NCBI RefSeq assembly: GCF_000686705.1
Contig: NZ_JMLJ01000012.1
Span: forward strand, 92,301 to 156,300
Direction of reading: 5' to 3'
DNA: 64,000 bases
From: Clostridium hydrogeniformans DSM 21757
GTDB lineage: Bacteria > Bacillota > Clostridia > Clostridiales > Clostridiaceae
Shown here: one piece after another, positions 16,360-26,145 of the stretch
Layout: each line of letters begins with the position of its first letter
Numbering within the stretch: position 1 is the stretch's first letter
Translations under genes and position numbers: made by a program
Notes under the pieces: generated by a model
What the model was told of the DNA's origin: nothing
Seen by the model: the letters and a program-made list of their open reading frames with translations, nothing else
Databases searched by the model: none

Positions 16360-17814
16360 TTATTCTTCTATCCTTGCTATATTCATAGCTAATTTTTTCT
16401 TTTCTTTAAGATTACTTTGTCTTCCTATCATTATTCTTTGTGCCTGTGGAGAACCAGCTCCATGCATAGATTCTGTTCTATATCCTACTGCAGCACTTCC
16501 TAATGTCATATTTTCTATAAGTCTTAGAATTCTCATTCTATTTTCTGTTTTAACCTTACCTACACCCTTTAAATATTTTTCAATATATGGTCCTATGTTA
16601 GGGTCCCTAAAATCTTTTTCTGAAGGCATGGTTACCATAATTCCTCCAGCTATATCCTCTGCTAACCTTGATATCTCATAAGGAAACCTTGTTATATTTT
16701 GTTTGCAAACATTAGCAAGTAATAAATCTATTTGATAATTTCCTGACTTTGTTTTTTCTCCTTCTGAGGAACACGCAATACCACAGCTATATAAGGTTTC
16801 ATTTAAATGTATCATTTCTATAATTTTGTCTTTTATATGTGATGCTTTAGAAACCCCATTATATTCTGCCGCCAAAGCTGATGCTCCTATTAATACATCT
16901 CCAACACCAACCTTGCAACCTCCATAACTTTGCCTATGATATCCTGCAAATCTTTCAACTAACATCCCAGCAAATTCAACTTCTCCATTTAGGAATATTC
17001 TCTCATTAGGAACAAATACATCATTAAAAATAGTTAAGGTTTCATGTCCACCAAAATTAAAATTCCCCACATCTATATCAATATCTTTTTCTAATTTTCT
17101 AGTATCACAAGATTGTCTTCCATATATACTTATAATTCCTTCTGTATCTGTTGGAACAGAAAATGATATTGCAAAATCTTTATCATCTGGTCCCATAGAT
17201 ACAGTAGGCATAACTAAAATCTCATGGGAATTAACCATTCCTGTTTGATGCGCCTTTGCTCCTCTTACTATTACCCCATCTTTCCTTCTTTCAACTACTC
17301 TAAGATATAAGTCTAAATCCTCTTGTTTACTTGGTGCTAAAGATCTATCTCCCTTAGGATCTGTCATGGCGCCGTCTACTACTAAGTCATTATCTTGAAC
17401 ATATATCATATATTTTTTAAATCTCTCATGGTAATCTGTTTTGTAAGCTAAATCTGTTTCAAAACTAGTACTATAAACTGCATTAAATGCATCCATCCCT
17501 ACACAACGTTGAAAACATGAGGCAGTTTTCTGACCGCATAGACGTTGCATTTTTACTTTGTTTATTAAATCTTTAGTGCTTTGGTGAATATTACAAAACC
17601 TATTTATTTTATTCCCCGTAAGATGAGATTTTGTAGTCATAATTTCCTCATACTCTGGATTCTCTGCTAATTTATATGTCATAGCTATAGAATTTAAAGA
17701 AGGTCTTATTATTGGATGATCCACTGGATTTTCTATAAGCTCTCCAAATAAATACACCTTTTGTTTAAGTCCTCTTAAACTTTCTATATACTCCTCCCTA
17801 GTTTTTAATGGCAT
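16360..17814 (-). CDS. abfD: 4-hydroxybutyryl-CoA dehydratase / vinylacetyl-CoA isomerase
   Basis: A 484-aa radical dehydratase of the AbfD/4-hydroxyphenylacetate hydroxylase fold, needing FAD and a 4Fe-4S cluster. All four cluster ligands known for the Clostridium aminobutyricum enzyme (Cys99, Cys103, His292, Cys299) are present with an offset of one: Cys100, Cys104, His293 (GYHRQSYGGC) and Cys300. It dehydrates 4-hydroxybutyryl-CoA to crotonyl-CoA. It is the first gene of the operon, 39 bases downstream of the sigma-54 -12 element. The length is typical (about 485-490 aa). Confidence 0.93.
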   Translation of the reverse strand: MPLKTREEYIESLRGLKQKVYLFGELIENPVDHPIIRPSLNSIAMTYKLAENPEYEEIMTTKSHLTGNKINRFCNIHQSTKDLINKVKMQRLCGQKTASCFQRCVGMDAFNAVYSTSFETDLAYKTDYHERFKKYMIYVQDNDLVVDGAMTDPKGDRSLAPSKQEDLDLYLRVVERRKDGVIVRGAKAHQTGMVNSHEILVMPTVSMGPDDKDFAISFSVPTDTEGIISIYGRQSCDTRKLEKDIDIDVGNFNFGGHETLTIFNDVFVPNERIFLNGEVEFAGMLVERFAGYHRQSYGGCKVGVGDVLIGASALAAEYNGVSKASHIKDKIIEMIHLNETLYSCGIACSSEGEKTKSGNYQIDLLLANVCKQNITRFPYEISRLAEDIAGGIMVTMPSEKDFRDPNIGPYIEKYLKGVGKVKTENRMRILRLIENMTLGSAAVGYRTESMHGAGSPQAQRIMIGRQSNLKEKKKLAMNIARIEE

Positions 17815-17852
17815 ATTAATCCCCCCTTAAAGTTTATTTCATCTTTATAAAT

Positions 17853-17868
17853 AGCAAAGGGTATGCCA
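17853..17868 (-). promoter_or_regulatory. Sigma-54 (-24/-12) promoter of the abf operon
   Basis: The minus strand reads TTGGCATACCCTTTGCT. The -24 GG and -12 GC are 12 bp apart, as required by RpoN. It lies just upstream of abfD, and the adjacent gene encodes a sigma-54 activator. Confidence 0.9.
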
Positions 17869-17965
17869 ACTTTTTAAAACCTAATATAAAATTCTTTATA
17901 TACCCTCTTATCCCTGAATTTATAAGGCTTTATATATTTCCCCCTTATTTTTTATGAATAAAAAA

Positions 17966-18024
17966 GGCTCATATTATAATAAATATTGCTTGCAAAACTG
18001 CAATATTTTTATATAATATGAGCC
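17966..18024 (-). terminator. Large terminator hairpin after the abf activator gene
   Basis: A 13-bp perfect outer stem (GGCTCATATTATA and complement) with an inner AATATTGC/GCAATATT stem. On the minus strand it is followed by TTTTTTATT. It separates the activator gene from the abf operon, and its loop holds one copy of the proposed activator-binding motif. Confidence 0.8.
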
Positions 18025-18086
18025 TATCTCTAATATCTACTAAGCTTACTTTATTGTTGCAAAAATGCATATATGTATTTTTGCAA
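17990..18086. promoter_or_regulatory. Candidate upstream activator sites for the abf regulator
   Basis: Two related dyads lie 120-220 bp upstream of the sigma-54 promoter: TTGCAAAACTGCAA at 17990-18003 and a 30-bp near-perfect palindrome at 18057-18086 with arms TTGCAAAAATGCATA and TATGTATTTTTGCAA. Shared core TTGCAAAA(A/C)TGCA. Position and symmetry suit an enhancer for the neighbouring AAA+ activator. Confidence 0.6.
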
Positions 18087-18103
18087 TTTTTCCTTCCTAT
18101 ATT

Positions 18104-19114
18104 CTACTTGTTTGCAACTCTATTTCTCTTTCTTATTAATGTTGATGGATCTATTCCTAATGCTTTTGCTGCCATCTTAATATTTCCATATCTATCTAAA
18201 GCATCTTCTATTACCTCACATTCCATCCTTTGAGTGATATCTTTTAATCTATAACCTTTTATAGCAAAATTGTTTATACTAAAAATAACCTCGTGCTCAC
18301 TAGTAATTCTGCTTATATGATTTGGTAGATTCTCTTTTTTTATCAAACACTTATCACTAATTACTATGCTTCTTTCAATTATGTTTTTAAGCTCCCTTAC
18401 ATTCCCTTTCCATTCATAAGAATATAAGCACTCTAAAGCTTCATCAGTAAAACTACAATTAAAATTATATTTTTTATTAATATCTTCAGTAAAGTATTCA
18501 ACTAAAGGTAATATATCATCTTTTCTATCTCTAAGCGGTGGAATGTTTATAGGTAATACACTTAATCTATAATATAAATCTTCCCTAAAAAGTTTCTTTT
18601 TTATAAGCTCCTCTAAATTTCTATTTGTAGCTGCTAAAACTCTCACATCAATACTAACACTTTTATTTGATCCTATTCTTTCTATTCTTTGCTCTTGTAG
18701 GACTCTAAGTAGCTTTACTTGAACATCTAAGGAAAACTCCCCTACCTCATCTAAAAATATAGTTCCTCCACTGGCAACCTCAAATAGTCCTGTTCTTCCT
18801 TCTTTATTTGCCCCTGTAAAAGCTCCTCCCTCATATCCAAATAGTTCTGATTCTATTAAATTTTCTGGAATAGCTCCACAATTTATAGTTATAAAAGGCT
18901 TATCTTTTCTCTTACTGTTATAATGTATATATTTCGCTACTCCTTCTTTTCCAACTCCTGTTTCTCCTAATATAAGAACTGTTGTGTCTACCTTTGATAT
19001 CTTTGTAGCAATTTTTAATATCTCTAACATTTTCTTATCTTCTACTATCATATTACTTATTTTAAAAAGATTATTCTTTTTAGTTCTTAATTCAAATTCT
19101 TCATTAATATTCAT
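18104..19114 (-). CDS. Sigma-54-dependent activator without a sensor domain
   Basis: A 336-aa AAA+ enhancer-binding protein. Walker A is GETGVGKE (50-57), the sigma-54 contact loop GAFTGA sits at 97-102, and a Fis-type helix-turn-helix occupies about 290-335 (MAAKALGIDPSTLIRKRNR). Only about 25 residues precede the AAA+ domain, so there is no PAS, GAF, CBS or receiver domain. It is placed to activate the abf promoter immediately downstream. How it is controlled is unclear: it may be always active and limited by its own expression, or bind a partner or ligand on the ATPase domain. Confidence 0.9.
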   Translation of the reverse strand: MNINEEFELRTKKNNLFKISNMIVEDKKMLEILKIATKISKVDTTVLILGETGVGKEGVAKYIHYNSKRKDKPFITINCGAIPENLIESELFGYEGGAFTGANKEGRTGLFEVASGGTIFLDEVGEFSLDVQVKLLRVLQEQRIERIGSNKSVSIDVRVLAATNRNLEELIKKKLFREDLYYRLSVLPINIPPLRDRKDDILPLVEYFTEDINKKYNFNCSFTDEALECLYSYEWKGNVRELKNIIERSIVISDKCLIKKENLPNHISRITSEHEVIFSINNFAIKGYRLKDITQRMECEVIEDALDRYGNIKMAAKALGIDPSTLIRKRNRVANK

Positions 19115-19351
19115 TTAGCTTCTCCCCTAATCCCTTTAGTTCCATGGCAATTATTAAACTCCCCACTAAAATCTCCTTATACTACTATCCTTATCTTCCC
19201 TCATATATTATAACCATGATAAATTAACCTATTAGGCTAATTAAATCTTAAAGTAATGAAAATTTATATTTTTGAATTATAAAGTCCTTAATTTAATAAT
19301 TTAGAATCTACTGATTTAAAGCCCTTAATTTAACTAGTACCAAAAGTTAAA

Positions 19352-20203
19352 TTAATAATTTAAGCTTTTAAATCCATTACCGAAAATTTCATATACATTA
19401 TTAACTGTTATAAAAGCTTCCTTATCCACAGCATTTACAAAGCTTTTTAATTTAATAAATTCTCTTTTACTTACTACTACAACCACTACATTCTTATTTT
19501 TTTCTGAAAATCCCCCCATGGCTTTATATATTGTTGTTCCCTTTTCTAAATCATTTACTATATATCTCTTTATTTCCTCATAATTATTACTTATTATAGT
19601 AACTTCCTTACACATGTTTATTCCTTCAATAATAGCATCTATAACAAATCCATTAATAATAACCCCTAGCATAGCATACATAGATAGTTTAATATCAAAA
19701 GCAAAGGCTGCAGCAATAGTTGTGGCTAAATCTGATAACAATACCCCTTTTCCTAAATCTATATGAAAGAACTTGTTTAATATTTTTGATATAATATCTG
19801 TTCCTCCAGTAGACGCATCTTGATTAAAGACTATGCCCATTCCAATTCCAGATATAAGAATTCCAAAAATTAATTCTAAAAATAATTCTCCAGTAATAGA
19901 TTTATTAAACTTTACATAGTTTTCTAATATCCATATAATTAATGATACTCCAAAGCTAGCATATATAGTTTTAACTCCAAACTTAGGGCCTATAATAAGA
20001 AATGCTAGTATAAAAAGTACTATATTTATAAATAACATAAGAATACCTACGGATAAGCTTGGAACAAATTTGTGTATAATAATAGCTATTCCATTAGCTC
20101 CTCCTGTAGCTAACTTATTAGGCATTAAAAAGAAATACATACCACCAGCTACCATTATCATCCCTAGATTAATTAACATAAATTCTTTTAACTTTTCTTT
20201 CAT
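19352..20203 (-). CDS. YitT family membrane protein under a cobalamin riboswitch
   Basis: A 283-aa protein with about five to six hydrophobic segments in residues 1-195 (YitT/DUF161, with ANGIAIIIHKFVP and NQDASTGGTDIISKIL) and a soluble C-terminal DUF2179 domain (about 200-283, KGTTIYKAMGGFS). The family is widespread and its transport substrate is unknown. It has an AAAGGGGG ribosome binding site. The only gene downstream of the cobalamin riboswitch at 20375-20538 is this one, which suggests a link to cobalamin, cobinamide or cobalt. The link is inferred from regulation only. Confidence 0.85.
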   Translation of the reverse strand: MKEKLKEFMLINLGMIMVAGGMYFFLMPNKLATGGANGIAIIIHKFVPSLSVGILMLFINIVLFILAFLIIGPKFGVKTIYASFGVSLIIWILENYVKFNKSITGELFLELIFGILISGIGMGIVFNQDASTGGTDIISKILNKFFHIDLGKGVLLSDLATTIAAAFAFDIKLSMYAMLGVIINGFVIDAIIEGINMCKEVTIISNNYEEIKRYIVNDLEKGTTIYKAMGGFSEKNKNVVVVVVSKREFIKLKSFVNAVDKEAFITVNNVYEIFGNGFKSLNY

Positions 20204-20247
20204 AAAAATCCCCCTTTTATTTAGTACTTTACTTAATTAAACACAAA

Positions 20248-20275
20248 TGCCCCTAAACACGACTGTTTAGAGGCA
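20248..20275 (-). terminator. Hairpin in the cobalamin riboswitch expression platform
   Basis: Stem TGCCTCTAAACA/TGTTTAGGGGCA with a 4-base loop, between the aptamer and the YitT start. Only a weak T-rich tract follows, so it may act as a terminator or by other means. A second inverted pair CTAGATA/TATCTAG (20287-20332) upstream could be the alternative fold. Confidence 0.55.
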
Positions 20276-20374
20276 TCAAATTAAAACTAGATACATTTTT
20301 AATTAAAAACATACTAATGTTTTTATATCTAGATTAAGACACCCCCCATCTCTCGTAGAGTTATTAGTGCATTA

Positions 20375-20538
20375 ATAAAGGCAGGTCTTCTGACTTTGGA
20401 TCATAGGATATTCATACCTTCCCAACTTTAGTCAGTGGTATATAAAATGAATTTCCTCCCCATTACAGCGGCGGGACCGTCCAGGACTTAAACCTGATTC
20501 CCTTTTAAACAGAGAATATTTATTCTCTGTACCTTTAT
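20375..20538 (-). promoter_or_regulatory. Cobalamin riboswitch aptamer
   Basis: On the minus strand the conserved blocks of the AdoCbl riboswitch occur in order: an AAAGGGAATC block, a CCGCTGTAATGGGGAG block (B12-box region), CCACTGAC, GGGAAGGT and GTCAGAAGACCTGCC. The ends pair as P1 (ATAAAGG with CCTTTAT). It lies 172 bases upstream of the YitT gene. Confidence 0.92.
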
Positions 20539-20539
20539 C

Positions 20540-20936
20540 TAAATATTCAGTTTTTTATATCTAGTAATGAACTAGTATCCTTCAAATATACTTGTGTCTA
20601 AACAATTTGTCTTATAGGGTTTTTACATAAATACTTGACTTATTCATTAAAAATATCCTTGATTTATCTTTATTTGGATAGATGTATAAAACACTATTAA
20701 TGAAAAATATTTTAACAAATAAGTTAACACTTTGCATTAAAACCTTATATTGTTCTACTTTAAAATTAAGTATTATTTTCTCCCCATAAGAACTCTCTTC
20801 TAAAAAGTATATATTTATATTATACCACTAATCACATACTTTTTACATTAAACTTATTTTTTTCTAATATATTCAAAAACAATATAAATAACTTATGTTG
20901 CTATATTTTAAGTAATTTATTATTTATCTTAAATAT
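20540..20936. other. Intergenic region upstream of the riboswitch
   Basis: AT-rich and without a convincing ORF. It should contain the promoter of the riboswitch transcript. Nothing else is clear. Confidence 0.4.
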
Positions 20937-20985
20937 ATAAAAGGAATGAGATTTATGTTTTTTCCATAAAACTCATTCCTTTTAT
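20937..20985 (-). terminator. Terminator of glpK
   Basis: AAAAGGAATGAG / CTCATTCCTTTT inverted repeat, about 120 bases after the glpK stop codon. T-rich sequence follows on the minus strand. Confidence 0.8.
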
Positions 20986-21106
20986 AATGAAAATATCTTA
21001 TATTACATCTGCTAATTACTATATCTATATCCTTATTTTAAAGCTTAAAAGTCTATTAATCTAAAATTTACCTAGGGCAAAAATAACTCTAAAACAGATT
21101 ATTTTT

Positions 21107-22624
<1,518 letters not shown>

Positions 22625-23380
22625 CTATAATTTAATTATTAAATCAAATACTAAACTTCCAAAAACTCCTCCAAGAATAGGAGCTATTATTGGTATAAGT
22701 GCATAACCCCAATCTGAATGGGTTTTATTTTTCATAGGTAATATAGCATGTACTATCCTTGGTCCTAAATCTCTAGCTGGATTTATAGCATATCCTGTAG
22801 TTCCCCCAAGAGATAAACCTATTCCCCATACTAAAACCCCTACTAAGAAAGATCCCATTATACCTACTGTTCCTACAATTTCAACTCCTGAACCGTTGAA
22901 GGTAGTTTTAAACACCTCACTATAAGTTATTCCTCTTATACCTAATAATAATACAAAAGTCCCTGTAAATTCACCTATAAAATTATAAACTTTATTTCTT
23001 ATAGCTGGTGCTGTACAAAATGTTGCTCTTATGTCTTCTCCATTTGTTGTTTCATCATAATGGTTTTTATAGTTAAGATAAACTATAACCATACCTGCCA
23101 TGGCTCCTAGCATTTGGCTTATTATATACATTGGCACCTTGTCCCATTGAAACAATCCTGAAGATGCTAGTCCAATTGTTACTGCTGGATTTAAATGCGC
23201 CCCACTCATCCATCCTGTCATATATGCTGCTACCGCTACTGCAAACCCCCATCCTGCTGTTATAACAATCCATCCTGAGGAGTTACCTTTAGTATTTTTT
23301 AGTACTACATTGGCTACAACCCCATTACCAAGTAAGATTAAAATTAAGGTACCTAAGAATTCCGCTAAATATGCTTGCAT
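22625..23380 (-). CDS. glpF: Glycerol uptake facilitator (aquaglyceroporin)
   Basis: A 251-aa MIP-family channel with six predicted membrane helices and both NPA-type boxes: SGAHLNPAVTIGLA near residue 60 and GYAINPARDLGPR near 200 (Asp after Arg in the second box favours glycerol). It mediates facilitated glycerol diffusion through the membrane and forms an operon with glpK. Confidence 0.95.
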   Translation of the reverse strand: MQAYLAEFLGTLILILLGNGVVANVVLKNTKGNSSGWIVITAGWGFAVAVAAYMTGWMSGAHLNPAVTIGLASSGLFQWDKVPMYIISQMLGAMAGMVIVYLNYKNHYDETTNGEDIRATFCTAPAIRNKVYNFIGEFTGTFVLLLGIRGITYSEVFKTTFNGSGVEIVGTVGIMGSFLVGVLVWGIGLSLGGTTGYAINPARDLGPRIVHAILPMKNKTHSDWGYALIPIIAPILGGVFGSLVFDLIIKL

Positions 23381-23417
23381 TCTGCTCTCTCCTTTTTAAA
23401 ATTATTTAAAGAAAAAA

Positions 23418-23449
23418 CTACATAAAATTGCATAAGCAATCTTATGTAG
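23418..23449 (-). promoter_or_regulatory. Leader terminator of glpFK, likely GlpP antitermination site
   Basis: On the minus strand a hairpin with arms CTACATAAGATTGC and GCAATTTTATGTAG is followed by TTTTTTCTTT. It lies between glpP and glpF. In Bacillus, GlpP binds such a leader with glycerol 3-phosphate to prevent termination, so the same is inferred here. Confidence 0.75.
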
Positions 23450-23472
23450 CCTTTTCTCTCATTCTCTTTGCT

Positions 23473-24033
23473 CTACATAGACCAAATTTCCTTTTTAGTT
23501 GTTGATATACATGTAGCACCTGCTTTTAAAGCTCCAAGTACATCTTCTTTATCTGAGATTAATCCCCCTGCTATAAGGGGCTTATTTAAACTTAGAGATA
23601 ATTCCTTAATAATCTTAAATAACAGTCCTGGAAGTATCTCAACAGCATCACATTCTTCTACTAAATGATTTTTTATGTTTTCCTTAGATAGACTATCTAT
23701 CATAAACACTCTTTGAATTGCTATAAATCCTAACTTCTTAGCACTTCTTATAACCTGTGGTTTAGTGCTTATTATTCCATGAAACTTTGTAGTTTCTTTT
23801 AAAAACTTTAAAGATACTTCTTTATTAGAAAGTCCCTCTACTAAATCTACGTGAATAATCCCCACTTTATTACTACTATATATTTTTTCACTTATTTCAG
23901 TAATATTTAATATACTACCGAATAAAACAAAAATAACTTGTATATCACCTTCTAAAGCTAACTCTAATTCTTTTTCATCTTTTACTGCTGCAACTATTGG
24001 GTTGTCTTCTAAAACCCTTTTAAAATTATTCAT
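23473..24033 (-). CDS. glpP: GlpP glycerol-3-phosphate-responsive antiterminator
   Basis: A 186-aa TIM-barrel RNA-binding antiterminator (GlpP family). Typical segments are NPIVAAVKDEKELE near the N terminus, GIIHVDLVEGLSNKE, GIISTKPQVIRSAKKLG, CDAVEILPGLL and PLIAGGLISDKEDVLGALKAGATCISTT. It binds leader mRNA of glp genes when glycerol 3-phosphate is present. It lies directly before glpF with a terminator hairpin between. A second leader terminator lies upstream of the glpA-like gene. Confidence 0.93.
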   Translation of the reverse strand: MNNFKRVLEDNPIVAAVKDEKELELALEGDIQVIFVLFGSILNITEISEKIYSSNKVGIIHVDLVEGLSNKEVSLKFLKETTKFHGIISTKPQVIRSAKKLGFIAIQRVFMIDSLSKENIKNHLVEECDAVEILPGLLFKIIKELSLSLNKPLIAGGLISDKEDVLGALKAGATCISTTKKEIWSM

Positions 24034-24450
24034 ACTATCATCAATCCCTTGTAATCATTTACAACCTAATATTATTTTATCACGTTATATTAGCAATTGT
24101 CAAATACTCGCTTATTTTTTTGATGATTTGTTTATATTTTAACAATCAACCTAATATTTATTAATAATATAATAATTCATATTCATGTTTCCATTTCTAA
24201 CGCACCATAATATAACCTATATATATACTTTACTAGCCTTAAAACTTCTAAAATAAATGTCTCCAACTTTATAATGATCTAATTTTCTTCCTTAAGTAGT
24301 TATATTCTTAATAAAACACATATTAATAACTCTTTTATTTCTAGACAATGTTTTAACAATATGTAAGTATTTTTAGGGTTTTTCAGCCAATATAAAAAAA
24401 GTTATATCTATAAATTTCCTTTTATTCTAACAAAAAAAATATTAAATTAA
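24034..24450. other. Intergenic region, nothing recognised
   Basis: About 415 AT-rich bases upstream of glpP, presumably with its promoter. No ORF or convincing structured element was found. Confidence 0.4.
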
Positions 24451-24508
24451 AAAACAATAGGTTAATAAAAAAGATTTTTTAATCTTTTTATGATTAACCT
24501 ATTGTTTT
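24451..24508 (-). terminator. Terminator of the glpA-like operon
   Basis: A perfect 16-bp stem (AAAACAATAGGTTAAT and complement) with an AT-rich loop, starting 14 bases after the DUF1667 stop codon. Confidence 0.8.
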
Positions 24509-24522
24509 AAAACTCTAAAATC

Positions 24523-24876
24523 TTATATTTTCTTTAAAGTCCTTGCTGCCACTACATTTATTCCAGTTCCTAAAACATTTTCTATTACTACTTGTCCTAC
24601 TTTTATAGGAGCTTCTACCTCTACCTTAGCTATTTCTTCCATACATTTAAAGTTCAAATCCTTTGGTATTGCCCCATCAGTTTTTACAGGTAACATCCTT
24701 AAAGCTGCTCCATTTATTTTAACAGTAGAAGTTATAACTCTAACAGGACTTGTAACCTCATTTATTCCATAGATTTCTCCTCTTTTGCAGCTATTTCCTG
24801 TTACTGTCTTTTCATCCACATTAACTTTTAATCTACATCCTCTTGGACAAACTATACAAATTAACTCTCTCTCCAT
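24523..24876 (-). CDS. DUF1667 protein of the glycerol-3-phosphate dehydrogenase operon
   Basis: A 117-aa protein with ICIVCPRGCRLKV near the N terminus and GNSCKRGEIYGINE at about 27-40: four Cys that could bind an iron-sulfur cluster or zinc. DUF1667 genes normally sit, as here, after a GlpA-like and a GlpB-like flavoprotein. The start codon shares its last base with the preceding stop, so the two are coupled. It is probably an electron-transfer or structural partner in an anaerobic glycerol-3-phosphate oxidation complex. Confidence 0.85.
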   Translation of the reverse strand: MERELICIVCPRGCRLKVNVDEKTVTGNSCKRGEIYGINEVTSPVRVITSTVKINGAALRMLPVKTDGAIPKDLNFKCMEEIAKVEVEAPIKVGQVVIENVLGTGINVVAARTLKKI

Positions 24877-26132
24877 TACTTAACACCATCCTCAAGTGAA
24901 ATTACTATATCTTCAGTTACATTTTCTAGCTTAGACTTTGGTATTATTAATTTTTCCATTTCTGCTGGAAGTAAATGTAGTTTTTTAAATGAGGCTATGA
25001 TTTCTCCCCCAGATCTAACCACTAATGTCTTATTCTCATAAACATTATTAACTCTTAGGAAAATATTTAGATTGTCCTCCACAGCATCTATACATACCTT
25101 TTGAGGCACTGTATAGTTAACTGCATTTCCATTTTTAATATTAATGTAGTTTCCTCTTTTTAATTCCCCTTTTACATACTTAGCAGCATTTTTTCCTGCA
25201 TGCTTTGACTCAGCAGTAACAAAGTCAACTAAATCATGGACATGGACAGCATTTCCACAAGCAAATATTCCTTCTTTTGATGTTTCCATGCTCTCTGTAA
25301 CTATTAATCCGTTGGTCCTTTTATCTAGTTCTATTCCTGCATTTTTAGATAACTCATTTTCTGGTATAAGTCCTACTGATAATAAAAGTGTATCTGCACT
25401 GAATTCTATTTCTGTTCCTTCTATAGGCCTTCTATTTTCATCAACCTTAGCTATAACTACCTTCTCTAATCTATCTTTACCTACTATCTTAGTTACTGTA
25501 TGAGATAAATATAATGGTATATCATAATCATGAAGGCATTGAACTATATTTCTATTAAGACCATTGGAATATGGCATAAGTTCAACCACTGCTTTAACTT
25601 TTGCTCCCTCTAAAGACATTCTTCTAGCCATTATAAGCCCTATATCACCAGAGCCTAAAATAACAACTTCACGGCCTACCATATATCCTTCCATATTTAT
25701 ATATCTTTGAGCTGCTCCAGCTGTAAATACTCCAGCTGGCCTATCTCCTGGTACATTTATAGCTCCTCTTGTTCTTTCTCTACATCCCATAGAAAGAACT
25801 ATAGATTTTGTCTCTATAATCATATATCCTTCTTCTGTGTTTATAGCATGAATTACATTATTATCATCTATATTAAGAACCATGGTATCTAATTTCACTT
25901 CTACCTTAGTACTCTCTACCATATCTATAAATCTCTCTGCATATTCAGGACCAGTAAGCTCCTCTTTAAATGTATGAAGTCCAAATCCATTGTGTATACA
26001 TTGATTTAGTATTCCTCCTAATTCCTTATCTCTTTCTATAATCAATATATTCTCTACTCCATTTTCATAAGCTTCATAAGCTGCTGCTAGTCCTGCTGGA
26101 CCTCCACCTATTACAACTAAATCATAATTCAT
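24876..26132 (-). CDS. NAD(P)/FAD-dependent oxidoreductase, GlpB-like partner
   Basis: A 418-aa pyridine nucleotide-disulfide-type flavoprotein. The FAD-binding GGGPAGLAAAYEAYENG is at 9-25, a second GSGDIGLIMARR dinucleotide fold near 160, and an FAD-contact segment GIFACGNAVHVHDLVD near 290. GCRERTRGAINVPGDRPAGV is typical of the group next to GlpA. It probably passes electrons from the GlpA-like dehydrogenase to NAD+ or another carrier. It lies 13 bases after the glpA-like gene. Confidence 0.85.
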   Translation of the reverse strand: MNYDLVVIGGGPAGLAAAYEAYENGVENILIIERDKELGGILNQCIHNGFGLHTFKEELTGPEYAERFIDMVESTKVEVKLDTMVLNIDDNNVIHAINTEEGYMIIETKSIVLSMGCRERTRGAINVPGDRPAGVFTAGAAQRYINMEGYMVGREVVILGSGDIGLIMARRMSLEGAKVKAVVELMPYSNGLNRNIVQCLHDYDIPLYLSHTVTKIVGKDRLEKVVIAKVDENRRPIEGTEIEFSADTLLLSVGLIPENELSKNAGIELDKRTNGLIVTESMETSKEGIFACGNAVHVHDLVDFVTAESKHAGKNAAKYVKGELKRGNYINIKNGNAVNYTVPQKVCIDAVEDNLNIFLRVNNVYENKTLVVRSGGEIIASFKKLHLLPAEMEKLIIPKSKLENVTEDIVISLEDGVK

Positions 26133-26145
26133 AACTCCATACCTC

